Origin: an uncultured Methylophilaceae bacterium
GTDB taxonomy: Bacteria; Pseudomonadota; Gammaproteobacteria; Burkholderiales; Methylophilaceae
Direction: 5' to 3'
Length of the DNA stretch: 37,124 bases
Assembly: GCA_905618945.1 (NCBI GenBank)
Contig: CAJQTF010000023.1
Span: 1-37,124 of the forward strand
The position numbers and the translations under genes are program-made. Each line of letters begins with the position of its first letter. Position 1 is the first letter of the stretch. The notes beneath the pieces are model-generated. The model searched no databases, had not been told where the DNA came from, and saw nothing but the letters and a program-made list of their open reading frames with translations. Below are positions 1-10,030 of the stretch, piece by piece.

Positions 1-1
1 T

Positions 2-1444
2 AATGATCATTTTGGGCTGGAAAAGGTAAAAGAAAGGATAATTGAATATTTAGCCGTTCAAAATAGGGTTGGTAAGCTTAAAGGCCCAATATTATGTTTA
101 GTTGGTCCTCCAGGTGTAGGTAAAACATCTCTTGGGAATAGCATTGCAAAGTCGATTAATCGAAAGTTTGTAAGAATGGCTCTTGGCGGCGTGAGGGATG
201 AGGCAGAGATTAGAGGGCATAGAAGAACTTATATTGGATCAATGCCTGGTAAAATCTTACAGAACATGACTAAAGTTGGAGTTAAGAATCCGTTATTTTT
301 ACTAGATGAAGTAGATAAAATGGGTCAAGATTTTAGAGGAGATCCATCTTCAGCTTTGCTTGAGGTTTTAGATCCAGAACAAAACCATACATTTTCTGAC
401 CACTACGCTGAAATTGAATATGACTTATCTGATGTAATGTTCGTTGCAACGGCTAATTCAATGAATATCCCAGAGCCACTGTTAGATAGAATGGAGATTA
501 TAAGACTCTCAGGGTATACAGAATCTGAAAAATTAAATATTGCAATCAAGCACCTACTCCCTAAACAGTTAAAACATAATGGTTTAAAGCGAAATGAGTT
601 TAAAATTTCAGCAAAAGCCATTAAAGATATTATTCAGTTTTATTCTAGAGAGGCTGGGGTTAGAAAATTAGAACAAGAAATTTCAAAAATTTGTAGAAAA
701 GTTGTGAAATCCCTTTTAACAAACAAGAAATTAAAATCTATATCTGTAACTAGCAAAAATCTACAAGATTATTTAGGGGTTAAAATTTATGATATTGGCT
801 ACGCAAATAAAAAGAACCAAATTGGTCAAGTAACAGGTTTAGCTTGGACTCAGGTTGGCGGAGAATTATTAACAATTGAAGCAGTCGTGCTCCCAGGTAA
901 AGGAAAGACAATAATTACTGGTAAACTTGGTGATGTGATGCAAGAATCGATACACGCAGCAATGAGTGTTGTGAGAAGTCGTGCAGAGAGATTGGGTATC
1001 AATAATACGTTTCATGAAAAAAAAGACATACATATTCATTTTCCTGAGGGAGCTACACCAAAAGATGGACCAAGTGCTGGAATTGGTATAACAACAGCAA
1101 TTATATCAAGCTTAACTGGGATACCTGTTCATTCTGATGTTGCGATGACCGGAGAGATTACTCTCAGAGGTGAAGTCTTACCAATTGGTGGACTGAAAGA
1201 AAAATTATTAGCAGCACATCGTGGGAATATTAAGAAAATTTTAATCCCAGAACAAAATTTAAAAGATTTGATAGATATTCCAGACGAAATTAAGGCTGGC
1301 GTCGATATTATCCCTGTTAAATGGATTGATGAAGTTATTGAGATAGCATTAACAAAAGAGCCAAAAAGCTTAATAAAAGGATCAAAAGTTATCCCTGCTG
1401 CATCAAAAAATATAATTCAAATTGATAAAGCAATAGCCCATTAG
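2..1444 (+). CDS. lon: ATP-dependent protease Lon, 3' part (5' end outside window)
   Basis: Lon is a cytoplasmic AAA+ serine protease that degrades misfolded and some regulatory proteins. The reading frame is already open at base 2, so roughly the last 480 of about 800 residues are visible; the N-terminal substrate-binding domain lies off the left edge. The AAA+ Walker A motif [10 protein letters not shown] is encoded at about 104-133 and Walker B (LFLLDEVDK) at about 296-322. The C-terminal S16 protease domain has the catalytic serine in PKDGPSAG and the catalytic lysine in [13 protein letters not shown]. An internal ATG at 176 is not the start, because conserved Lon sequence continues in frame upstream of it. 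The next gene is tRNA-Val; the hupB gene that often follows lon is absent. Confidence 0.97.
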   Translation, partial: NDHFGLEKVKERIIEYLAVQNRVGKLKGPILCLVGPPGVGKTSLGNSIAKSINRKFVRMALGGVRDEAEIRGHRRTYIGSMPGKILQNMTKVGVKNPLFLLDEVDKMGQDFRGDPSSALLEVLDPEQNHTFSDHYAEIEYDLSDVMFVATANSMNIPEPLLDRMEIIRLSGYTESEKLNIAIKHLLPKQLKHNGLKRNEFKISAKAIKDIIQFYSREAGVRKLEQEISKICRKVVKSLLTNKKLKSISVTSKNLQDYLGVKIYDIGYANKKNQIGQVTGLAWTQVGGELLTIEAVVLPGKGKTIITGKLGDVMQESIHAAMSVVRSRAERLGINNTFHEKKDIHIHFPEGATPKDGPSAGIGITTAIISSLTGIPVHSDVAMTGEITLRGEVLPIGGLKEKLLAAHRGNIKKILIPEQNLKDLIDIPDEIKAGVDIIPVKWIDEVIEIALTKEPKSLIKGSKVIPAASKNIIQIDKAIAH

Positions 1445-1515
1445 TTTTTTATTTTTATTAGCTAGCTTTGTTCATTACGTTATTGTAGAATTACATTCGA
1501 AATTTTTAACAATTC

Positions 1516-1591
1516 GGGTGCTTAGCTCAGTTGGTAGAGCGTCGCCCTTACAAGGCGAATGTCACAGGTTCGACCCCTGTAGCACCCACCA
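1516..1591 (+). tRNA. tRNA-Val (anticodon TAC)
   Basis: The 76-nt cloverleaf pairs acceptor GGGTGCT with AGCACCC. The D stem is GCTC/GAGC, the anticodon stem TCGCC/GGCGA encloses loop CTTACAA (anticodon TAC), and the T arm is ACAGG/CCTGT with TTCGACC. The 3' CCA is encoded. tRNA-Asp follows 6 bp later, so the two are probably one transcript ending at the hairpin at 1681-1711. Confidence 0.97.
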
Positions 1592-1597
1592 TTTTTA

Positions 1598-1674
1598 GGA
1601 GTGGTAGTTCAGTTGGTTAGAATACCGGCCTGTCACGCCGGTGGTCGCGGGTTCGAGTCCCGTCCACTCCGCCA
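1598..1674 (+). tRNA. tRNA-Asp (anticodon GTC)
   Basis: The 77-nt cloverleaf pairs acceptor GGAGTGG with CCACTCC and has discriminator G and an encoded CCA. The anticodon stem CCGGC/GCCGG encloses loop CTGTCAC (anticodon GTC), and the T arm carries GGTTCGAGTCC. It lies 6 bp after tRNA-Val and directly before a hairpin terminator. Confidence 0.97.
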
Positions 1675-1680
1675 ATAAGC

Positions 1681-1711
1681 AAATATGGACTAATTTTATT
1701 AGTCCATATTT
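1681..1711 (+). terminator. Terminator of the Val-Asp tRNA operon
   Basis: A perfect 14-bp inverted repeat (AAATATGGACTAAT and its complement) is separated by a 3-base loop and starts 6 bp after the tRNA-Asp CCA. The stem is AT-rich and the downstream T tract is short, so termination strength is inferred rather than obvious. Because the stem is symmetric it could also act on minus-strand transcripts. Confidence 0.6.
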
Positions 1712-1770
1712 ATAAATTAAGAGAGTCAATATATATAGGCCTTTTAATTAATAATTATGAGAATTTAAAT

Positions 1771-3657
1771 ATGTTAGAACACATAAGAAGTAGAACTCAA
1801 ACTAAACTTGCTAAAGTTATTTTAGGGATAATTATTATTCCTTTTGCTCTTTTTGGGATAGATTCTTATTTATCATCAGTTGGAAGTAATGTTAAAATAG
1901 CATCAGTTAATGATGAGCCTATTACCTCGCAAGAATTAGATAAGACAGAAAGCCAATTTATTGCACAAATAAAAAGCCAAGATGAATCAGTAGACCCAAA
2001 AACATTCCAAAATATAGAGTTTAAAAAAGCCGTATTAGATAAATTAATAACTACCAAGTTGGTTAAACAAGAAATTAAAAATTCAGGTTTTTATATTAGT
2101 GATAATCAAGTTGGGTCGTATATATCAGGTATGCCTGAATTTCAAAGAGATGGAAGATTTTCTCAGGCCCAATACGATGAAATTTTAAGTATAAATAGAT
2201 TAACCCCAAAAGAATTCGATGATAGCATTAGAAATGACCTTGGCTCGCAACAAGTCAGAGATAGCTTAAGAAAGCTTATATACACTCCAAAAAATAAAAT
2301 TCAACCGCTGGTTAATTTAGCTTATCAAAAAAGAGATGTCAGCATTTTTGAGTTAAAACAGAATACTTACAAGAAAAAAGTTGATCTTTCTGATAAGGCA
2401 TTAAAGAAAGTTTATGAAGAAAGTAAGTCTTCTTTTATACAGTCTGATCAAGTAAAGATTGAGTTCATTATTTATTCAGTTGCGGGCATAGTCCCAAATA
2501 TAAAAGTAGCAGATGATGTAGTAAAAAATTATTTTACTAACAATATAAATAGATATCAGGCAGACCAACAAAGAAGAGCTAAGCATATATTGTTTACTAT
2601 TAGATCTGATATGGCTGACAATGAGATAAGCGAAATCAAGACAAAAGCACTAACTATCCTAAAGGAAGTAAGAAAAAATCCGAAGACTTTTAAAAAGAAT
2701 GCTGCAAAATATTCTCAAGATCCGGAATCTTCAAAAATGGGCGGAGATCTCGGATTCTTTTCTAGAGGAGATATGACTAAAGCTTTTGACAATCAAGTGT
2801 TTAAAATGTCGAAGAACCAAATTTCTGACCTTGTTCAGACTGAATTTGGATATCATATTATAATGTTAACGGATATAAAAGGCGAAGAAGTTAAGTTTGA
2901 GTCAGTGAAAAATAAAATTAAGGGCGAGTTACTTTTTAATTTAGCACTTGCTGAATATGGTTCAAATGCAGAAGACTTTAGTAATATTATTTATGAGCAA
3001 TCTGAAAATCTTCAAAAAGCTGCAAACAAATTTGATTTAAAAATTCAAGATAGTGAATGGTTAAGTTTTGAAGATGCAAAAAAGTTTTTTAATAATGAAG
3101 CTTTTGCTCAAGCAATTTTTGATAAAGATGCTATAGCGGAAAAGAGAAATATTCCGGCAATCGAGGCTTCACCTAATAACCTAGTTGCCGCTAGAGTTAT
3201 TGATTACCGCCCTTCAGCTACAAAGCCTTTTGAAGAGGTCAGGGGCACAATTAAAGAATTTCTGGTAGAAGCAGAATCTCAAAAGCTTTTAATTGATGCT
3301 GGAATTAAACTAATACAAGATGTAAAGTTAAACCCGAAAGCAATTGATTGGATTGATCAATTAGTCATAGATCGCGTTGATAGAAAAGGATTGTCCGACT
3401 CCCTTATTAATGCGATATTTAAAATAGATGATACCCAACTTCCTTCATACTCTGGCCTTTATGATAGCAATGGAGAATATGTAATCGTTAAACTCAATAA
3501 AGTAGTTACTGAGAATGTAGAGGATAATGATTCAATTGATACTTATTATAATGATTATATAGCTCTGATTGAGGCTGAGGTCGAAGCAGCTTACATTTCA
3601 AACTTAAGAGTTAATGCTGATATTGAAACTAATGAGTCATTATTTGCTAATCGATAG
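1771..3657 (+). CDS. ppiD: Periplasmic folding chaperone PpiD (SurA/parvulin family)
   Basis: PpiD is an inner-membrane-anchored periplasmic chaperone that assists newly exported outer-membrane proteins. The 628-residue length matches the E. coli protein (about 623). A positively charged N-terminus is followed by one membrane segment at about residues 15-34, then a SurA_N-like region with the expected TKLVKQE pattern. A parvulin-type rotamase domain at about 268-375 carries RRAKHILF, a [12 protein letters not shown] loop and FGYHIIML. A long C-terminal region follows. The start is the first ATG of the frame, 60 bp after the tRNA terminator. It converges on fabI and overlaps its 3' end by 11 bp. 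Its position after lon fits the usual lon-ppiD neighbourhood. Confidence 0.93.
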   Translation: MLEHIRSRTQTKLAKVILGIIIIPFALFGIDSYLSSVGSNVKIASVNDEPITSQELDKTESQFIAQIKSQDESVDPKTFQNIEFKKAVLDKLITTKLVKQEIKNSGFYISDNQVGSYISGMPEFQRDGRFSQAQYDEILSINRLTPKEFDDSIRNDLGSQQVRDSLRKLIYTPKNKIQPLVNLAYQKRDVSIFELKQNTYKKKVDLSDKALKKVYEESKSSFIQSDQVKIEFIIYSVAGIVPNIKVADDVVKNYFTNNINRYQADQQRRAKHILFTIRSDMADNEISEIKTKALTILKEVRKNPKTFKKNAAKYSQDPESSKMGGDLGFFSRGDMTKAFDNQVFKMSKNQISDLVQTEFGYHIIMLTDIKGEEVKFESVKNKIKGELLFNLALAEYGSNAEDFSNIIYEQSENLQKAANKFDLKIQDSEWLSFEDAKKFFNNEAFAQAIFDKDAIAEKRNIPAIEASPNNLVAARVIDYRPSATKPFEEVRGTIKEFLVEAESQKLLIDAGIKLIQDVKLNPKAIDWIDQLVIDRVDRKGLSDSLINAIFKIDDTQLPSYSGLYDSNGEYVIVKLNKVVTENVEDNDSIDTYYNDYIALIEAEVEAAYISNLRVNADIETNESLFANR

Positions 3658-4429
3658 ATCCTGAAGCAGTAATATTCATCCCACCATCCACGTAAGTAAT
3701 TTCACCCGTAATTCCTGATGCTAAGTCACTACATAAAAATGCGGCAACATTCCCGACTTCTTCAGTTGTTACATTTCTTTTTAATGCGGAATGACGCTCA
3801 TTAAAATCGTACATTTTATCAAAGTTTGCAATACCTGAAGCAGCAAGAGTCTTGATTGGCCCTGCCGAGATAGCATTAACCCTAATCCCCTTACTACCCA
3901 AACTATGAGACATATACCTTACATTTGCTTCAAGACTTGCTTTTGCTAAACCCATTACATTGTAATTGGGCATTGTTCTTTCAGCACCTAAGTAGCTCAG
4001 CGTTAAAAGACTCGCATTTGTATTTAAGTATGGAAGGGCTGATTTTGCGAGTGCAGTAAAACTATATGAACTAATATTGTGGGCTATTGTAAAATTTTCA
4101 CGCGAAGTTGACTCAATAAAGTCACCACTTAATGCTTCTTTGGGAACGAAAGCTATTGAGTGAATTAAGACATCAAATTTCCCCCATTCTTTTTCTAATA
4201 ATAAAAAAAGATTTTTAATATCTTCATCACTTGCGACATCACATGGTAAAACTATATTGGAATCAAAATGGGAGGCAAGTTTTTGAACTCTTTCTTTATG
4301 CTTTTCCATTTGATACGTAAACGCTAGCTCAGCACCCTGTTTTTTCATAGAAGAAGCTATACCATAAGCAATAGATCTATCACTAAGTAATCCAAGTATT
4401 AATACTTTTTTATTCTTTAAGAAGCCCAT
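3647..4429 (-). CDS. fabI: Enoyl-[acyl-carrier-protein] reductase (NADH)
   Basis: FabI catalyses the last reduction step of each round of type II fatty-acid elongation, turning enoyl-ACP into acyl-ACP with NAD(P)H. The 260-residue SDR-fold protein starts with the atypical nucleotide-binding loop [13 protein letters not shown]. The Tyr-x6-Lys active site appears as YNVMGLAK within the diagnostic run [19 protein letters not shown], followed by [17 protein letters not shown]. The loop HSIAF carries alanine where E. coli has Gly93, as in S. aureus FabI, so this is not obviously a triclosan-resistance change. It is the last gene of the minus-strand run, 20 bp downstream of the permease gene, and is probably co-transcribed with it. 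Confidence 0.96.
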   Translation of the reverse strand: MGFLKNKKVLILGLLSDRSIAYGIASSMKKQGAELAFTYQMEKHKERVQKLASHFDSNIVLPCDVASDEDIKNLFLLLEKEWGKFDVLIHSIAFVPKEALSGDFIESTSRENFTIAHNISSYSFTALAKSALPYLNTNASLLTLSYLGAERTMPNYNVMGLAKASLEANVRYMSHSLGSKGIRVNAISAGPIKTLAASGIANFDKMYDFNERHSALKRNVTTEEVGNVAAFLCSDLASGITGEITYVDGGMNITASGSID

Positions 4430-4449
4430 ATTTAATCTTTCTTTGATAG

Positions 4450-5268
4450 TTAGTCTTTATTTTTCGGGTCCAATACATCCCTTAGGCCCTCACCAAGTAA
4501 ATTATATCCTAATACAGTAATGAGAATAGCTAAACCAGGAAATAAAGAGAGCCACCAAGCAAATTGAATGTATTCTTTTCCATCAGTAAGTATGTTTCCC
4601 CAAGATGCAGTTGGGGCTTGAACACCCAAACCCAAAAAGCTAAGGCCAGACTCTACCAAAACTGCGCTTGCTATTCCAAGAACTGAGCTAACTATAATTG
4701 GCGTTAAACTATTTGGGAGAAGATGTTTTACTATTATTGAAAAATGATTTGAACCCATTGTTTCTGCAGCAAGTACATACTCTCTTTGGCGCAAACTAAA
4801 AAATTCAGCCCTCACGAGCCTTGTAACGCCCATCCAAGATGTTAAGCCAATAACGATCATAATATTCCATATTGATGGCGTTAGAAAAGCTATTATAGCC
4901 AGTATTAGAAAGAATGTTGGTATTGATAGCATTATATCTACAAATCTCATAATTAATGAATCAACCCAACCCCTATAAAATCCAGCTAATGAACCCAAAA
5001 TAACACCAATCAGGCTAGCTATACCTACAGCTACAAAACCAACTAGTAAAGATATTTGTGCTCCATAAAGCATTCTAGAAAAAACATCCCTACCAAGGCC
5101 ATCTGTTCCCATTAAGTGATTAATTGACGGTGGAAATAATATAGAATTAATATCGATAAAACTTGGGTCATATGGTGCAATAATAGGTGCAATTAAAGCT
5201 AAAATTAAAATTGTTAGGATTATTATTAAGCCTGATAATGCAAGAGGGTTTTTTAAAAAAATATTCAT
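4450..5268 (-). CDS. Peptide-type ABC transporter permease, OppC/YejE-like
   Basis: This is an inner-membrane permease of a dipeptide/oligopeptide-family ABC importer. The 272-residue protein has an N-terminal membrane segment (about 10-29) followed by the family hallmark APIIAPYDP. Further conserved elements are [20 protein letters not shown] and an EAA-type loop for coupling to the ATPase ([20 protein letters not shown]). The C-terminus [12 protein letters not shown] is typical of OppC/DppC. Its ATG overlaps the TGA of the upstream OppB-like gene by 4 bp, indicating translational coupling. No ATPase gene is found in the cluster. The substrate cannot be read from the sequence; peptides are the family default. 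Confidence 0.9.
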   Translation of the reverse strand: MNIFLKNPLALSGLIIILTILILALIAPIIAPYDPSFIDINSILFPPSINHLMGTDGLGRDVFSRMLYGAQISLLVGFVAVGIASLIGVILGSLAGFYRGWVDSLIMRFVDIMLSIPTFFLILAIIAFLTPSIWNIMIVIGLTSWMGVTRLVRAEFFSLRQREYVLAAETMGSNHFSIIVKHLLPNSLTPIIVSSVLGIASAVLVESGLSFLGLGVQAPTASWGNILTDGKEYIQFAWWLSLFPGLAILITVLGYNLLGEGLRDVLDPKNKD

Positions 5269-6284
5269 TTAACTAGGCCTTTTCTAACTCGTGGGTCAGC
5301 CCAAGCATAGCCAACATCAGCAAGTAAGTTTCCTATTAGGGTTAGAAATGATCCAATAGTTAAAATTCCCATTATTACTGGAAAATCTCTCATTAAAACT
5401 GAATCATAAAAAAGTTTACCCATCCCAGGTATGGCAAAAATTGACTCTGCAATTACAGATCCACCTATAAGCCCAGGGATAGAGAGGCCTATGATTGTGA
5501 TAAGAGGAAGAATGGCATTTTTAAGCGCATGAATGAATACAACTTTACTTTCTTTTAGACCTTTAGATCTTGCTGTTGTAATAAAATCTTGATGAAGAAT
5601 ATCCAACATCCCATTTCTTACATATAAGGATATGCCAGCAAGGCCACTCAGGGAGGATATTGAAACTGGAAGAACTAAATGCTTTAGAAGGTCTATAAAT
5701 TGACCGAAACCACTAAGGTTTTGATAGCCTAAGCTATGAAGCCCAGATATTGGCAACCATTGATTACTGACTCCAGTCCAATACATCAATAAAAGTGCTA
5801 ACCAAAACCCTGGAATTGCGAACCCGATAAATACAAACAAGGTTATAGATCGGTCAACCCAGGTATTTTGACGAACTGCAGAAAGAGTACCAAGAAAAAT
5901 AGAAATAGAAAAAATAATACAAATACCCAAAAGATTAATCATTAAAGTGATTGGAAGGGACTCTTGTATCAACCCTTTAGTAACATTACCAGATTTGTCT
6001 GTTCGCTCCCATAACACTGGTTTTTGATGCGATGCAAAAGAGTTACCAAAATCAAGCTGAGCGATTCGCTTTACCCACAAACCATATTGAATGATTACCG
6101 GTTTATCAAGGTTATAAAGTTCTCTTAATTTTTGTCTAGATTCTTCGGATGCTTTTGGGTTAAAGGATGCTTCGCTAGATGTAACATCACCAGGAGCAAG
6201 ATGCATAATAAAAAATGACACAAGACTTATTCCAATTAGCATTGGTATCATCCACAATATTCTTTTTATCAAGTATGAGGCCAT
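5265..6284 (-). CDS. Peptide-type ABC transporter permease, OppB/YejB-like
   Basis: This is the first permease of the same importer, 339 residues. It begins with the family pattern YLIKRILWMIPMLIGISLVSF, then HLAPGD. A periplasmic insert at about 60-115 is followed by the BPD_transp_1 membrane domain, with the EAA loop in TTARSKGLKESKVVFIHALKN and the end motif YAWADPRVR. The larger-than-usual first loop resembles YejB-type permeases. The start ATG shares one base with the TAA of the upstream substrate-binding lipoprotein gene, and the stop overlaps the OppC-like start by 4 bp, so the three genes form one translationally coupled unit. Confidence 0.9.
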   Translation of the reverse strand: MASYLIKRILWMIPMLIGISLVSFFIMHLAPGDVTSSEASFNPKASEESRQKLRELYNLDKPVIIQYGLWVKRIAQLDFGNSFASHQKPVLWERTDKSGNVTKGLIQESLPITLMINLLGICIIFSISIFLGTLSAVRQNTWVDRSITLFVFIGFAIPGFWLALLLMYWTGVSNQWLPISGLHSLGYQNLSGFGQFIDLLKHLVLPVSISSLSGLAGISLYVRNGMLDILHQDFITTARSKGLKESKVVFIHALKNAILPLITIIGLSIPGLIGGSVIAESIFAIPGMGKLFYDSVLMRDFPVIMGILTIGSFLTLIGNLLADVGYAWADPRVRKGLVK

Positions 6285-7933
6285 TATCTTGCCGAAATTT
6301 CGCTTCTACGAAGAGGTTTCGGTACAAACCAATCGTAATTATTATGATAAATCCCTGCTGGTGGAGCAGGATTCTTAACTCCCTTAACTCTTTTATGAAC
6401 TGCACTTAAAGCGTAACCTGCATATAGATAAATAATTGGAGAATCTTCTAACAAATATTTTGAAAATTCATGGTAAATTTTCTCACGCTTAGAAACGTTT
6501 AATTCTTTTCGACCAAGCTCAAGTAATTTATCAACATTTTTATTAGAATACCCAAGAAAATTAAATTGACCAGGCCCTTGTTGAGATGAATGCCATATAT
6601 TATATTGATCTGGATCAAGAGATAGGCTCCATCCAAGAACAACAACATCAAAATCACCAGTTTTTATAAATCTATTCACAAAGCTTGCCCATTCAATAAC
6701 CCTTATTGAAACCTCAACCCCAATCTCTTGTAATCTTTTTTGAATTACAACTGCTGTCATTTCTCTTTGTTTGTTTTGGTTTGTAATAATCTCAAACTTC
6801 AAGGGTTTGCCATTTTTCATCAAGATACCAGCATCATTTTTTTTAAAGCCAGCTTCTTGAAGGAGCACAAGCGCTTTGGATGGCTTGTAAGGGTATGGGC
6901 TAAGATTTGGATTATTCCACCTTGTACCCGGCTTATAAGGGCTAGAAATTGGCTCTCCTAGACCTAGAAGCACTCCTTTAATAACTTCATCTTTATCAAT
7001 TGCATAATTTAGAGCCTGCCTGACTCTGATATCGTTAAATGGAGTTTTTTTAAGATTAAAGCCGAGGTATGTATAACCATTTCCTAGCTCCTTATAAAGT
7101 GCAATTTTTTGTCGTAAATCTTTTCTTGCTGGAAATACTCTTTGATATTGAATTGGGTTTATATTCATTACATCTATATTATCAGCAGTGAGCTCTAAGA
7201 ATTGTGACGAGGTATCAGGAATTATTCTTGAGATTAGTTTATTTATTAAAGGAACCCCTAAAACACTTTTATCATTAGCTTTAAGAGTTACCTGTTGCCC
7301 ACTTATCCACTCATCAAGCTTGTAAAAACTTGATCCTGTTGGCTTTCGTGAAAAGAAAGTATTATTAATGTCTTCATCTTTTAAAATATGTTTGGGAAGA
7401 ATATGCAACGAGGTCCAGGTATCCAAGGCTGGGGCGTAACTACTTTCATAAGTGACTTTGAAAGTTAAAGAATCAGGGGTAGAAGCTTTTTTAACAAGTT
7501 GATAATCGGAAGCATAAGGAGTTCTAGTATTAGGATTGGTTATTAATTTCCACGTGAATAACACGTCCGCACTTGTCAGTGGTTTCCCATCAGCCCATTG
7601 AAGGCCTTTTTTTAATTTAAAACTAATCGTTTTTTGGTCGTTAGAAATTTGCCAACTTTCTGCCAAATCCGGAGCATAATTTAAATTTTCATCGTATTTA
7701 AGAAGGGAGTTAAATATATTTCCAGCTATTGCTGATGAGGCTGAATCACCAGCAATCATAGCGATAAGATTACTTGGTTCTCCCGCCATAGCGTTAATAA
7801 GGTTTCCACCAGAAATATTTTTAAATTTCCCATTATAATCAATTACTTCGGAAGTATCTTTCGAGCAACTTATTATAAATATTAATGGGATAAAAATAGC
7901 AATAAAGTTAGAAAATAGACAATTTTTTTTCAT
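6284..7933 (-). CDS. Peptide-type ABC transporter substrate-binding lipoprotein
   Basis: This is the SBP_bac_5 (DppA/OppA/YejA-like) receptor of the importer. I start it at the ATG at 7933 (MKKNCLFSN). That gives a clean lipoprotein signal peptide ending in the lipobox FIISC, so the mature protein would be lipid-anchored at that cysteine. A longer in-frame start at 7975 would add 14 residues ahead of the signal peptide and overlap mltD, which is less likely. Conserved family patterns include NSLLKYDENLNYAPDLAESW, FKLKKGLQWADGKPLTSADV and VRQALNYAIDKDEVI. Length is 549 residues, within the family range. It lies between mltD (16-bp gap) and the two permeases. Confidence 0.9.
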   Translation of the reverse strand: MKKNCLFSNFIAIFIPLIFIISCSKDTSEVIDYNGKFKNISGGNLINAMAGEPSNLIAMIAGDSASSAIAGNIFNSLLKYDENLNYAPDLAESWQISNDQKTISFKLKKGLQWADGKPLTSADVLFTWKLITNPNTRTPYASDYQLVKKASTPDSLTFKVTYESSYAPALDTWTSLHILPKHILKDEDINNTFFSRKPTGSSFYKLDEWISGQQVTLKANDKSVLGVPLINKLISRIIPDTSSQFLELTADNIDVMNINPIQYQRVFPARKDLRQKIALYKELGNGYTYLGFNLKKTPFNDIRVRQALNYAIDKDEVIKGVLLGLGEPISSPYKPGTRWNNPNLSPYPYKPSKALVLLQEAGFKKNDAGILMKNGKPLKFEIITNQNKQREMTAVVIQKRLQEIGVEVSIRVIEWASFVNRFIKTGDFDVVVLGWSLSLDPDQYNIWHSSQQGPGQFNFLGYSNKNVDKLLELGRKELNVSKREKIYHEFSKYLLEDSPIIYLYAGYALSAVHKRVKGVKNPAPPAGIYHNNYDWFVPKPLRRSEISAR

Positions 7934-7949
7934 ATGCGCATAAAATAAA

Positions 7950-9269
7950 TTATTTAGGAATATCCAAAGTATCACCTATGATTATTCTATCCGATCGTAG
8001 TTCATTAAATTCTTTAATATCTTTAACTGAAATATTATATTTATCAGAAATATGGCTTAAGGTTTGCCCAGGTAAAACTTTATGTGTGATTATTGATGAG
8101 TAATTATACAATTCGTTGACATTAGTAGGGAAGTAAGTAGTTATCGCATCTTTATTGGGTATCAAAATAGTGCTATTTCTTCTAAATGATTTCCTACGCT
8201 CTAAGCGGTTAACTTGAATTAGTATTTTTCTATCAATCCCAAATTTCTTAGCAACTTGCGCAACACTTTCCTTCTTTTTCGGATTATATGAGTCCCAGTT
8301 CGATAGAGGTTTATCGTAGCTATGAAGATTGTAGTTAAATATATGAATATTTTGATAGGGTAAGTTTATGTTTTGAGGTACATGTTTTACATTTATGACA
8401 GGTCTTTTATGTTGCGGATTTAATAGCCGAAATTCCTCAATTGATATCTCAGAAAGTCTGGCAATAAGTTGCGTATCAATATTTCTATCAACCTTTACAA
8501 CCTCAAAATATGGTTGGTTTTTTATTTTAGGCAAATCTAATCCATATTTTTTAGGATTACTTATAATATTCTTTATAGCAAATAGTTTTGGCACATAGTT
8601 TTTTGTTTCTCTTGGCAATCTGAGACTGTAGTAGCCTGTTGGCTTTTTATTTCTTTTATTTCTTTTTATTGATCTACCAACTCTACCTTCGCCAGCATTA
8701 TATGAGGCAAGCGCTAGCTCCCATGTTCCAAATTCTTTGTGCAGCTTTTCTAAATAATCTAAAGCGGCATTCGTTGCCTCCGCTACAGTCCTTCTGTTAT
8801 CAACCCACCAATTTTGCTCTAATCCATAAATTTTTCCTGTAGATGGAATAAATTGCCACATACCTGCTGCTTTTTGTCTTGAAGTTGCTATTGGATTGTA
8901 TGCACTTTCTATCATTGGTAAGAGAGCTATTTCCATAGGCATATTTCTTTTTTCAACTTCACCAACAACATAAAACAGATATTTTTCGCTTCTTGCAAGC
9001 ATCCTTTGAACATATTCAGGTCTTTTTGAATACCATTTTTCAAAGTTTCGAATTCTACGGCTTGGCCTTTCCTTCATTTTATAACCGTTATTAATTCTGA
9101 GCCAAATACTATCTTTATTACTAGTTTGGATGTCAATATCATTTTCTTCTTGACCAATAACTGTTATTTGTTGCCCTAATGCATTTGTTTGAGATTGAAC
9201 ACTTGTTGTTATTGAAAAAAAGACAGCCAACATTAAAGCATTTAACAAAGTTCTATTCTTAAAATTCAT
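7950..9269 (-). CDS. mltD: Membrane-bound lytic murein transglycosylase D with LysM domains
   Basis: MltD cleaves peptidoglycan glycan strands, releasing 1,6-anhydromuropeptides. The 439-residue protein has an N-terminal signal segment (about 7-26). An SLT domain at about 100-220 follows, with the catalytic glutamate in LPMIESAYNP and the conserved stretches AAGMWQFIPSTG and ALASYNAGEGRV. A degenerate LysM repeat at about 330-375 and a clear one at the C-terminus (HKVLPGQTLSHISDKY to DTLDIPK) would bind glycan. No lipobox cysteine is evident, so it may be periplasmic or held by an uncleaved signal rather than a lipoprotein. The start overlaps the end of gloB by 11 bp. Location before a peptide-type importer suggests a possible link to uptake of wall-derived peptides (inference). 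Confidence 0.93.
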   Translation of the reverse strand: MNFKNRTLLNALMLAVFFSITTSVQSQTNALGQQITVIGQEENDIDIQTSNKDSIWLRINNGYKMKERPSRRIRNFEKWYSKRPEYVQRMLARSEKYLFYVVGEVEKRNMPMEIALLPMIESAYNPIATSRQKAAGMWQFIPSTGKIYGLEQNWWVDNRRTVAEATNAALDYLEKLHKEFGTWELALASYNAGEGRVGRSIKRNKRNKKPTGYYSLRLPRETKNYVPKLFAIKNIISNPKKYGLDLPKIKNQPYFEVVKVDRNIDTQLIARLSEISIEEFRLLNPQHKRPVINVKHVPQNINLPYQNIHIFNYNLHSYDKPLSNWDSYNPKKKESVAQVAKKFGIDRKILIQVNRLERRKSFRRNSTILIPNKDAITTYFPTNVNELYNYSSIITHKVLPGQTLSHISDKYNISVKDIKEFNELRSDRIIIGDTLDIPK

Positions 9270-9987
9270 CTTTTCTCTTTCTAATTAATTTAAACTCTTC
9301 AATTGTTTTAGCCCTCAGAAAGGGATTTGTCTCAAGTTCTTCTTTGAGTATTGATGGAATTGTAATTTCCACATGCTTTAACCTATTGTAACGCTGTATT
9401 AACTGATTATTTTCTTTGTCTACAGTTAATGCAAATTGTATATTTTTTTTAGTATACTCATGAGCGCAGTATACTTTTGTCTCGGGGTTAAGCGAAGAAA
9501 TTTTTGATAATGATTTGAACATTTCGCTGTAACTACCTTCAAATAATTTACCACAACCACATGCAAATAGAGTGTCCCCACAAAACAAATGAGCCTCATC
9601 AACATAGACTACATGGTCCAAGGTATGCCCCGGCGTCTCAATAACACTAAGCTTAACTTTAGTTCCAAGTATTGAAATGACATCACCTTCATTTACGATT
9701 GTGTATTCAAAGTTAAATTCAATATTTTCTGGGCCAAAAACTTGAACATCAGGGTTGTGCTTGATAAGTTCCTCAACACCCCCTGTATGGTCGTAATGCT
9801 TATGCGTAATCAAAATTGCCATTAAGTTAATATTTTGCCTCTTTAGCTTTTCGAGGACTGGTTTTGCTTCTCCAGGGTCTATAATTATACCGTTGAGTTT
9901 TTCTTGAATTACCCAAATGTAATTATCCTTAAATGCCTTAATAGGAAATATATTTATATTATTATTTTGAGGTAGGGTTGAATGCAT
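9259..9987 (-). CDS. gloB: Hydroxyacylglutathione hydrolase (glyoxalase II)
   Basis: GloB hydrolyses S-lactoylglutathione to lactate and glutathione in methylglyoxal detoxification. The 242-residue metallo-beta-lactamase-fold protein has the dinuclear metal motif THKHYDH at residues 61-67, further ligands in TPGHTLDHV and FCGDTLF, and a HAGH-type C-terminal domain beginning near AHEYTKKN and ending in NPFLRAKTIEEF. Length is close to the usual 250-255. The ATG at 9987 has no obvious Shine-Dalgarno sequence. It diverges from the methyltransferase gene across about 43 bp, which must hold both promoters, and overlaps the start of mltD, so it probably leads the minus-strand operon. Confidence 0.95.
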   Translation of the reverse strand: MHSTLPQNNNINIFPIKAFKDNYIWVIQEKLNGIIIDPGEAKPVLEKLKRQNINLMAILITHKHYDHTGGVEELIKHNPDVQVFGPENIEFNFEYTIVNEGDVISILGTKVKLSVIETPGHTLDHVVYVDEAHLFCGDTLFACGCGKLFEGSYSEMFKSLSKISSLNPETKVYCAHEYTKKNIQFALTVDKENNQLIQRYNRLKHVEITIPSILKEELETNPFLRAKTIEEFKLIRKRKDEF

Positions 9988-10030
9988 GTTTAACTTAATT
10001 TTACATTGTTTTTATGTTATTTTTAAAATT

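Noticed and set aside
1486-1491. TAGAAT as -10 box for the Val-Asp tRNA operon
   Set aside because: No acceptable -35 sequence lies 16-18 bases upstream; TTGTTC is only 12 bases away.
3757-4429. Triclosan-resistance change in FabI (Ala where E. coli has Gly93)
   Set aside because: Alanine is the normal residue in other triclosan-sensitive FabI proteins, so no resistance can be inferred.
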